Origin: an uncultured Lachnobacterium sp.
Lineage (GTDB): Bacteria > Bacillota > Clostridia > Lachnospirales > Lachnospiraceae
Assembly (NCBI GenBank): GCA_900550545.1
Contig: URSS01000073.1
Span: 1 to 5,977, forward strand
DNA length: 5,977 bases
Reading direction: 5' to 3'
Within the stretch, counting starts at the first letter, position 1, and every line of letters starts with the position of its first letter. Position numbers and translations under genes: made by a program. The notes below the pieces were generated by a model, which was not told where the DNA came from, ran no database searches, and saw nothing but the letters and a program-made list of their open reading frames with translations. Shown one piece after another: positions 1 to 4,685 of the stretch.

Positions 1-704
1 GACAGTGGAAAGATACAGGTATTCGTTTAGAAGGAGATGCTGTTCAGTCGCTTACGGTGACATTTTTGGAAATGTGGAATGCAGTAAGTGCTAAGGATGC
101 TAATGATCCTGATTTTAGTAAATACCTTTTCCACTATGATTATGCGGCACAGCAAACTGGGTTTGTTCAACCTTATGCAGACAGCCCTATGGATAATGAG
201 CAGGTAGGAGAAGAAGTTTATATCAGTATGATAAATAAAGCTGAAAAATATTGTTGGTTTATGACTCCATATCTAATCATAACAGATGAAATGACGCATG
301 CGTTATGTCTGGCTGCTAAGCGAGGGGTAGACGTAAGAATTATCACACCTGGTATCCCTGATAAAAAATTCATTTATAATATAACTCGTTCTTTTTATCA
401 TGGATTAGTTAAACATGGTGTTCGTGTTTATGAGTGGACTCCTGGTTTCTGTCATGCAAAAATGAGTGTGGCAGATGACTGTATGGCAACTTGTGGAACA
501 ATTAATTTGGATTATCGAAGTTTATATCACCATTTTGAAAACGGCTGTTTTATGGCAGATTGTCAGGCAGTTGTGGAAATAAAAAATGATCTGATAAGAA
601 CGATGGGAGAATGTCGTGATGTGACAGACCAATATCAAACCGGACGAAGTGCATATTTGCGACTGGGACAATTATTTATGAGATTATTTGCTGGATTGCT
701 ATAA
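1..704 (+). CDS. cls: Cardiolipin synthase, C-terminal part (5' end outside window)
   Basis: This membrane-associated phospholipase D superfamily enzyme condenses phosphatidylglycerol (or a related donor) into cardiolipin. Only the C-terminal ~233 residues are present. The frame is open from position 3 and reads WKDTGIRLEGDAV, a stretch that lies between the two HKD motifs in this family, so the GTG at 57 is internal and not a start. The second HKD motif is visible: His (453-455), Lys two residues later and Asp five further on (HAKMSVAD), followed by GTINLDYRSL, the usual GxxNxDxRS motif. The family is usually about 480-520 aa with two N-terminal membrane helices and a first HKD motif, all of which would lie left of the window. 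The gene ends in TAA at 702-704 and a hairpin follows. Nothing in the visible part looks broken. The family assignment is secure; the choice among cls paralogues is not. Confidence 0.93.
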   Translation, partial: QWKDTGIRLEGDAVQSLTVTFLEMWNAVSAKDANDPDFSKYLFHYDYAAQQTGFVQPYADSPMDNEQVGEEVYISMINKAEKYCWFMTPYLIITDEMTHALCLAAKRGVDVRIITPGIPDKKFIYNITRSFYHGLVKHGVRVYEWTPGFCHAKMSVADDCMATCGTINLDYRSLYHHFENGCFMADCQAVVEIKNDLIRTMGECRDVTDQYQTGRSAYLRLGQLFMRLFAGLL

Positions 705-725
705 GAATCTGATGAAACGACCTTT

Positions 726-760
726 CAAAAAACAGTTGATTTAGAAGTTAACTGTTTTTG
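726..760 (+). terminator. Inverted repeat after cls, probable intrinsic terminator
   Basis: AAAAACAGTT (728-737) pairs perfectly with AACTGTTTTT (750-759) around a 12-base loop. An A tract on the left arm and a T tract on the right arm make it potentially bidirectional. It lies 23 bases after the cls stop. The stem is AT-rich with no GC core, so efficiency is uncertain. The toxin reading frame opens directly after it, at 762, so it also marks the boundary of that cassette. Confidence 0.5.
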
Positions 761-761
761 A

Positions 762-836
762 ACCTCTTCTCAGACACAAGAACAGCAGATTGCGGGTCTC
801 GAAGCAACCCAAAGAGAAGTCGATGAGTTTATTAAC
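762..836 (+). other. In-frame coding remnant upstream of the toxin start
   Basis: The frame of the downstream toxin is open back to 762, where it meets a TGA at 759-761. It contains no ATG or GTG and no ribosome binding site. The 25 codons encode a polar, helix-prone peptide (TQEQQIAGLEATQREVDEF) that runs smoothly into the toxin sequence. It looks like the interior of a longer protein whose front half is missing, rather than an untranslated leader. Confidence 0.55.
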
Positions 837-2261
837 TTGACGGTAGATCGTGATAATTCGGCATCATCCGAAATCTCACGTGTTAAGAAGGACTTTTACA
901 AACAATACTCTTATCTTAAGCCTGACTGCGAAAAGACCGACTGGGAAAAATTTTGCGAAGGTTTGAAAAAGGTCGGTCAGTGGTGTAAAGATCACTGGAA
1001 AGAGATCGTTCTGGTAATTGAAATCGTAGTGGCTGTTGGCTGCATTTGTGTTCCTGGCTTACAGGGTATAGGCACTGGCATTCTTATCGGAGCTTTAAAA
1101 GGTGCTTTGACCGGTGGCTTGATTGGCGGAATTACCAGTATGCTAACAGGAGGCTCATTCCTAGAAGGATTTGCCCAAGGTGCATTAGATGGTGCCATAA
1201 TGGGTGGTGCCTTGGGCGGCGTAGGCGGAATCGCCGGCAAATTCATAACCTGCGGTTCTAAATTAGGAAACGCAATCCAGACAACCTCTAAAATCAGCGG
1301 TGCCATTTCTAATAGTATGGATGGTTTTGACATGGTATCATTAGGATTGGGGATGATTGATCCTAATAACCCAATCACGGAACTTAACAACAAAATGCAT
1401 CAGAGCGATGTATACAACAAGTTCCAGATGGGGGTAAGCTTGGTATCTTCGTTCTCAGGTGCTGCTTCTCAGAATATGGCGTGCTTTGTTGCTGGTACAT
1501 TGGTACTTACAACTGCTGGTCTGCTCGCTATTGAAAAGATAAATCCTGGTGATAAGGTTATTTCAACTGATCCTGATACGCTTGAAACAAGTGAAAAAAC
1601 TGTCCTTGAAACATATGTCCGCAAGGTGGACAAACTCGTTCATCTTGTAATCAATGGTGAAGAAGTCATCACCACAGACAATCATCCATTTTATGTGCAG
1701 GGCAGAGGCTTTATTGAGGCTGGTAGACTCCTTGTGGGTGATAAGCTTGTTAGCGTTAATGGTGATGATTTATTAATCGAAAAGTATAAGATTGAAGAGT
1801 TCGAAATATCTGTAAATGTATATAATTTTCAGGTTGAAAACTCATATACATATTTTGTTGGAAGAAATACCGTATGGGTTCACAATACCGAATGTAAAGT
1901 TAGTGATAATAGAAGACGACATATTCTTGAAGGCGAAGGTCCAGATGATCCTGGGCACGGTCCAAATCGCGGATTTGGCAATAGTGCTTTTCCAGATACT
2001 TGGTCCGATGATAATGCTATTAAGGCTGTCGAAGATGTTGCGAATAGTCCAAAATCAATTTGGCAACAAGCTACAGGTCCAGGAAGTGGTCGAAATGCAC
2101 CGAAAACTATTGGTGGCCCAGATCCAAACGCTCCTCTTACCACAAGAAATGGTAGACCAGTTAGATTTACTGTTGAAGGACAAAACCATAGTTTAGATAT
2201 TAGAGTGATTGTTGAACCAGGCGGTGAAGGGATAGTAACTGGCTTTCCTATTAATCGCTAA
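837..2261 (+). CDS. Polymorphic toxin C-terminal cassette: glycine-rich pre-toxin, Hint domain, EndoU-type RNase tip
   Basis: Probable antibacterial toxin fragment; numbering is from the TTG at 837. Residues 1-57 are charged and helical, with Trp at 36, 49 and 54. Residues 58-135 are hydrophobic and very glycine-rich (GALKGALTGG, GGALGGVGGIAG), like pre-toxin segments of WXG/LXG-type exotoxins. Residues 216-351 form a Hint domain: Cys216 starts CFVAGTLV, TTDNHPF (279-285) supplies the block-B-like Thr and His283, and it ends VHNT with His349-Asn350. Such domains self-cleave to free the toxin tip. Residues ~359-474 match the bacterial EndoU nuclease pattern: RRRHILEGE (His362), a second His374 in PGHG, FPDTWSDDNAI, and a C-terminus DIRVIVEP followed by IVTGFP with Thr468 as candidate third catalytic residue. 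The start is doubtful: TTG has no ribosome binding site, and the frame is open upstream to 762. No signal peptide, WXG or LXG domain is present, so this is probably a 5'-truncated orphan cassette. Immunity gene follows after 18 bases. Domain calls come from motifs, not a search. Confidence 0.85.
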   Translation: MTVDRDNSASSEISRVKKDFYKQYSYLKPDCEKTDWEKFCEGLKKVGQWCKDHWKEIVLVIEIVVAVGCICVPGLQGIGTGILIGALKGALTGGLIGGITSMLTGGSFLEGFAQGALDGAIMGGALGGVGGIAGKFITCGSKLGNAIQTTSKISGAISNSMDGFDMVSLGLGMIDPNNPITELNNKMHQSDVYNKFQMGVSLVSSFSGAASQNMACFVAGTLVLTTAGLLAIEKINPGDKVISTDPDTLETSEKTVLETYVRKVDKLVHLVINGEEVITTDNHPFYVQGRGFIEAGRLLVGDKLVSVNGDDLLIEKYKIEEFEISVNVYNFQVENSYTYFVGRNTVWVHNTECKVSDNRRRHILEGEGPDDPGHGPNRGFGNSAFPDTWSDDNAIKAVEDVANSPKSIWQQATGPGSGRNAPKTIGGPDPNAPLTTRNGRPVRFTVEGQNHSLDIRVIVEPGGEGIVTGFPINR

Positions 2262-2268
2262 TTATGAG

Positions 2269-2273
2269 AGGAG
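2269..2273 (+). promoter_or_regulatory. Ribosome binding site of the immunity gene
   Basis: AGGAG, six bases before the ATG at 2280, inside GAGAGGAG. It is far stronger than anything upstream of the toxin frame, so the immunity protein could be made efficiently even if the toxin is silent. Confidence 0.8.
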
Positions 2274-2279
2274 ATTAAA

Positions 2280-2552
2280 ATGGTAAAAGACGCATATGAT
2301 ATGTTCTTCAAAAATATCTCTATGCAATTTCATGACGACTCTCTTGTGAATGCTCTTGTGGAAGATGCTGAAGAACTGGCGAAATATGGAGAAAAACGGG
2401 TGGCTCTTGAAAATTTTTTGGAGAACGTTTTAGCTAATGAGGTTACGATTTCAAAAGAAGCTGTCACTTTAGCAGAAAAAGCATTCAGTGATGCTCCAAA
2501 TGATTATGATATAGAGCTAATAAACGAACTGAAAAAAACCGATGTTACGTAA
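2280..2552 (+). CDS. Probable immunity protein for the EndoU toxin (MafI-like)
   Basis: A 90-residue, acidic, mainly helical protein with no signal peptide or membrane segment, hence cytosolic. It lies 18 bases after the toxin stop on the same strand with a strong RBS, the standard position for the cognate immunity gene of a polymorphic toxin. The core YGEKRVALENFLENVLANE (about 36-54), followed by TISKEAVTLAEKAF, resembles the MafI-family pattern, in which a Gly-Glu-x-x-x-Ala-Leu-Glu helix precedes a second helix beginning I-S-x-E-E. MafI proteins neutralise Neisseria MafB toxins, some of which carry EndoU tips, so both the position and the pattern fit. The expected role is to bind the RNase domain and block its active site. 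The role is inferred from context; the MafI resemblance is recalled by eye and needs a profile search. The tail (YDIELINELKKT) looks complete, with TAA at 2550-2552. Confidence 0.72.
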   Translation: MVKDAYDMFFKNISMQFHDDSLVNALVEDAEELAKYGEKRVALENFLENVLANEVTISKEAVTLAEKAFSDAPNDYDIELINELKKTDVT

Positions 2553-2556
2553 GGGG
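2551..2556 (+). promoter_or_regulatory. Ribosome binding site deciding the start at 2566
   Basis: AAGGGG begins inside the immunity stop codon (its first two bases are the last two of TAA). It stands nine bases before the ATG at 2566 and 15 before the ATG at 2572. The ATG at 2557 is too close, which favours 2566. Confidence 0.5.
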
Positions 2557-2565
2557 ATGATTTGG

Positions 2566-2739
2566 ATGCCAATGGACAAAAAAGATCAACTTGCAGAATT
2601 AATTTCAAATGCGGAAACCTCCTTTTATAATGGGCAATTACAAGAGGCGTTCAGTCTTTCTTTATCAGCTATAAAACTCGATGAGAACTGTAACATATCA
2701 AAGCTCCCGGCAGAGCTCCAATCATGTCAAGGTATATAG
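2566..2739 (+). pseudogene. Truncated TPR-like protein (N-terminal fragment)
   Basis: The frame starts at ATG 2566 (alternative 2572), 13 bases after the immunity gene, and codes for 57 residues. Residues ~4-40 (DQLAELISNAETSFYNGQLQ, then EAFSLSLSAIKLDENC) look like one tetratricopeptide-type helical hairpin, with the A-x-x-x-x-Y/F-x-G and A-I-x-L-D-x-N spacing typical of TPRs. In intact TPR proteins LDEN is normally followed by the next repeat. Here the sequence changes after about 2690 to ISKLPAELQSCQGI and stops. The following DNA codes in a different frame for an unrelated membrane protein tail, so this gene seems cut by a deletion or recombination. TPR proteins are common cargo behind polymorphic toxins; the original role is unknown. 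Confidence 0.5.
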
Positions 2740-3052
2740 CGGAAATGCTGTCAGAAATTACAAATCACGTTATGGGAAAGGCATTCGGTCAACTTATACG
2801 GTGCTGCAGATTAAGCCGGATTCACCGGTCAATGGTGCCAATGTGTTCTGGTATGAGGGAAATTGCAGCATTCTGGGCAGTAAGAATGTTTATATAGGCT
2901 ATAATGATAATTCCATGTCGGTCTTATCACGGTTTGAACTGGTGATGACGGCCATAAGCGGTGCATTTTTATTATTGCATGCAGTTTCAGCACTATTGCT
3001 CAGTAAGAAAAATCCATATGGCGGGAAGCTTTTCTGGTTCTTTAAATTTTGA
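2681..3052 (+). pseudogene. C-terminal remnant of a membrane protein, fused at a junction near 2700-2725
   Basis: The frame reads from an ATG at 2681 that has no ribosome binding site and lies inside the TPR fragment, so it is unlikely to be a true start. From about 2726 the translation looks like real protein: VKVYSGNAV, then RYGKGIRSTYTVLQIKPDSP, then FWYEGN and KNVYIGYNDNS. A single membrane helix follows at ~86-107 (residues counted from 2681), then a positive tail SKKNPYGG. A soluble beta-rich part ahead of a late membrane helix suggests that an N-terminal part has been lost. The stop is TGA at 3050-3052. I do not recognise the family. It might still be translated by coupling, but it reads as a broken gene. 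It is more likely decayed immunity or accessory cargo than a functional protein. Confidence 0.45.
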
Positions 3053-3078
3053 CTGGTCCGGTAGTTTATTTTTTGTTT

Positions 3079-3083
3079 GGAGG
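3079..3083 (+). promoter_or_regulatory. Ribosome binding site deciding the start at 3092
   Basis: GGAGG, eight bases before the ATG at 3092. The in-frame TTG at 3077 overlaps this site and is therefore not the start. Confidence 0.8.
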
Positions 3084-3091
3084 TGTTTATT

Positions 3092-3394
3092 ATGAATAAT
3101 GCAATCAAGAAAATATGCTTGGGAATACTAGGGCTTCTGCAAGGAACGCTTGGTAGTTACTTAGCATTACTGGGGTGGGTGCTTGCTTTTCCTGAAACTT
3201 CTCCCGGCACAAAAGATTATGTAGAGGATATGTTTTTTGTACCATTTGGATATTTTATTATGTTCGCATGGTTAGCCATAATGATAACCGCAATGATTCT
3301 GCTTCGAAAAAATAAGGCAAATTTTCTATCTTTTATAATACCGTGGTTCGTGGGATTCGTTGGATGTTTGGTAGTAGTGTTTGTAATACTTTGA
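3092..3394 (+). CDS. Small three-helix membrane protein, unknown function
   Basis: A 100-residue integral membrane protein with a clear RBS. Hydrophobic segments lie at about 8-33 (ICLGILGLLQ onwards), 48-71 (FFVPFGYFIMFAWLAIMITA) and 78-100 (running to the C-terminus). A short loop with Pro, Thr and Asp-Glu residues (PETSPGTKDYVED) joins the first two, and a basic loop RKNKAN joins the last two. By the positive-inside rule the N-terminus (KK at 6-7) and the 72-76 loop cannot both be cytoplasmic with simple three-pass odd numbering unless one segment is re-entrant, so the topology is uncertain. No family is recognised. The gene lies 39 bases after a broken membrane-protein gene and 64 bases before another membrane protein on the same strand. 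Such small membrane proteins occur as immunity or accessory proteins in toxin islands, but nothing here proves that role. Confidence 0.7.
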   Translation: MNNAIKKICLGILGLLQGTLGSYLALLGWVLAFPETSPGTKDYVEDMFFVPFGYFIMFAWLAIMITAMILLRKNKANFLSFIIPWFVGFVGCLVVVFVIL

Positions 3395-3458
3395 TTTTCA
3401 ATGATTATAAAATATGAATCCGACATGATAGTGAAATTGTAAGGAAAGCTGAAAGATA

Positions 3459-3917
3459 ATGGGGAAATACAAAAGTAAAGTATTAAAGAGAACATGTAAA
3501 AGGTGTATGATTGCGGTGATTATAACGGCTATCCCCGGAATCATTGCCGGACTTTTTAACAGGTGGATTTTTTTAGCTTTGCTCTTTGCAATTATTCCTA
3601 TCATCTATTTGGTCAATCGGTTTTTCGTGATTATAAAATGGAATCTGGTCGAGGGGATCATCGAAGATGTAATGTTAGTTAATGATTTTAACCAGCCCTA
3701 TACCGAAGCTCATATTATATTTAAGACAAAAGATAATATGGAACATGAGTGCCGCTTCACGATCGGGCATTATGGAGATTACGAAGAAGGAATAGAACCA
3801 GAGTTAGAGAATATGCTTCAAAGTGACAAAGAGTTATTTATGAAGAAGAAAGTCCCGGTTTTTTATTCTCCAAAAGATGTTAACAGATGTATAGTGTATT
3901 TAGAAGATTCACAATGA
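3459..3917 (+). CDS. Membrane-anchored protein with DUF3592-like tail, unknown function
   Basis: A protein of 152 residues. Two membrane helices lie at about 17-33 and 36-58, preceded by a strongly basic N-terminus (KYKSKVLKRTCKR), which predicts that end in the cytoplasm. The soluble part (61-152) is beta-rich: EGIIEDVMLV, then AHIIFKTKDN, CRFTIGHYGDYEEG and the end VPVFYSPKDVNRCIVYLED. The pattern of two helices, a small beta domain and a final V-x-V-F/Y-Y-x-P-K-D-x-x-R stretch resembles DUF3592-type membrane proteins, whose function is unknown; the match is by eye. The start ATG is preceded by AAGGAAAG at 3441-3448, rather far away (~10 bases), and by a weak GAAAG close to the start, so translation may be modest. 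A TTGATT/TATGAA pair just upstream is a weak promoter possibility. It is intact and belongs to the same-strand run behind the toxin. Confidence 0.68.
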   Translation: MGKYKSKVLKRTCKRCMIAVIITAIPGIIAGLFNRWIFLALLFAIIPIIYLVNRFFVIIKWNLVEGIIEDVMLVNDFNQPYTEAHIIFKTKDNMEHECRFTIGHYGDYEEGIEPELENMLQSDKELFMKKKVPVFYSPKDVNRCIVYLEDSQ

Positions 3918-3970
3918 ATATAAAATGTTATCAAGCGTTTTTAAAACTAAGAAATTGGTATTTGTTAGGA

Positions 3971-3976
3971 AAGGAA
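3971..3976 (+). promoter_or_regulatory. Ribosome binding site deciding the start at 3985
   Basis: AAGGAA, within AGGAAAGGAA, sits eight bases before the ATG at 3985. The longer in-frame possibility starting at 3925 is TTG with no ribosome binding site. Confidence 0.7.
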
Positions 3977-3984
3977 CTTTATTT

Positions 3985-4569
3985 ATGACAGCTGAAACAG
4001 AGGCAATAAAAGCACAAATTCTTTCAACAGGAAACGCTGAAATATTGCTTGAGGAAAACGATTTTCTGATTGTAAAATGGATAAAACCGGAAATAAAATA
4101 TAGTATGGCAGCATATCAATACGGGAAAACAGGAATGGCTAACAACTATCCATGGGAATGTAGTTTGACGGAGGAACAAGTCGCATTTTTTCTGGAACAT
4201 ATCAATGCAGCTGTCGAGTATTTTAAATCAAAACATCATTATTTCCATCTTGAGGTTAATGAAGTCTCCTACGAGAATATTGTTTCTATTGATGAGCATG
4301 GAATAAAATTTAGTGATTTGCATTGGTTGACATACAAAGAATGTACTATAAATTTCAAACGGAAATATCCCAATAGTAGAGAAAACTGTATCGGAGAAAG
4401 AAATATCACTGCCGAACCGCCATATATCGAATTGTATAGCACATACGCACATACTAAAATATTGTTTAATAAAAAAGGGCTATTTTGGAAAAATAAAAAC
4501 ATGATAGATTTTCATAATTTGCAAAGACATATCAACGAGTTTGGCTATACAACTCTTGATTTAAGTTAA
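3985..4569 (+). CDS. Hypothetical soluble protein (194 aa), possible orphan immunity protein
   Basis: A protein of 194 residues from the ATG at 3985, 67 bases after the previous gene. No signal peptide or membrane helix is visible, so it is probably cytosolic. The N-terminal half mixes strands and a helix (EILLEENDFLIVKWIKPE at ~19-36, SLTEEQVAFFLEHINAAVEY at 60-79). The middle is rich in aromatic and His residues (KHHYFHLEVNEVSYENIVSI), and the end (IDFHNLQRHINEFGYTTLDL) looks like a closing helix and strand. Two Cys (120, 135) are not in a metal-binding pattern. No catalytic signature is recognised. As the last gene of the run behind an EndoU toxin and before a convergent integrase, with size, composition and isolation like polymorphic-toxin immunity proteins, it is a candidate orphan immunity gene. 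This is context inference only. Confidence 0.65.
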   Translation: MTAETEAIKAQILSTGNAEILLEENDFLIVKWIKPEIKYSMAAYQYGKTGMANNYPWECSLTEEQVAFFLEHINAAVEYFKSKHHYFHLEVNEVSYENIVSIDEHGIKFSDLHWLTYKECTINFKRKYPNSRENCIGERNITAEPPYIELYSTYAHTKILFNKKGLFWKNKNMIDFHNLQRHINEFGYTTLDLS

Positions 4570-4612
4570 GAACAATTTTATCATTTATCCAACTGATAAT
4601 TTCAAGTTTGCC

Positions 4613-4624
4613 GAAATATATTTC
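4613..4624. repeat. Perfect 12-base palindrome
   Basis: GAAATATATTTC reads the same on both strands and lies two bases before the larger repeat cluster. It could be a protein-binding site or chance in an AT-rich gap. Confidence 0.4.
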
Positions 4625-4625
4625 T

Positions 4626-4681
4626 AACTTTCCCTTATTTTTGCTCTTATGAGATAATCGTAAGGGAAATAAAGGAAAGTT
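4626..4681. repeat. Inverted and direct repeat cluster beside the integrase 3' end
   Basis: The left arm AACTTTCCCTTA (4626-4637) is matched twice on the right. TTTCCCTTA (4629-4637) pairs perfectly with TAAGGGAAA (4661-4669), and AACTTTCC (4626-4633) pairs with GGAAAGTT (4674-4681). The right arm therefore carries two near-direct copies, AAGGGAAA (4662-4669) and AAGGAAA (4672-4678). A small inner stem CTC-TTAT-GAG lies at 4644-4653. It could be a terminator shared by the convergent genes, or a recombinase-binding array at an attachment site. The stem lacks a clean GC core plus T tract, so a terminator is not certain. Confidence 0.5.
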
Positions 4682-4685
4682 TTAT

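Larger units (their letters stand above)
4570..4685. other. Non-coding gap between convergent genes, possible element boundary
   Basis: These 116 AT-rich bases separate the last + strand gene from the 3' end of the integrase. They hold a weak 6-bp stem TTATCA/TGATAA (4578-4583 with 4594-4599, 10-base loop), which could help end the + strand transcript. They also hold a 12-base palindrome and a larger repeat cluster, listed separately. No promoter or gene is seen. Because an integrative element's attachment site often lies next to the 3' end of its integrase gene, the left end of an element may fall here, but no duplicate of the site is available in the window to prove it. Confidence 0.4.

Noticed and set aside
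57..704. GTG at 57 as the start of a 215-aa protein
   Set aside because: The same frame is open to the left edge and encodes conserved cardiolipin synthase residues (WKDTGIRLEG), so the true start is outside the window.
992..1393. Minus-strand open frame of 133 aa opposite the toxin
   Set aside because: It is the complement of the glycine-rich toxin segment, giving a proline-rich low-complexity peptide with no RBS; a shadow of the real gene.
1816..2196. Plus-strand open frame of 126 aa overlapping the Hint/EndoU region
   Set aside because: It is out of frame with a protein whose motifs are clear in the other frame, has no RBS, and its translation shows no family pattern.
837..2261. Hint region as a true splicing intein inside a host protein
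   Set aside because: The sequence after Asn350 is the toxin tip rather than the remainder of a conserved host protein, and the layout matches pre-toxin Hint domains of polymorphic toxins.
3391..3418. TTGATT - 16 bases - TATGAA as a promoter for the gene at 3459
   Set aside because: The match to consensus is weak, it overlaps the stop of the previous gene, and AT-rich DNA gives such pairs often; not enough to list as a feature.
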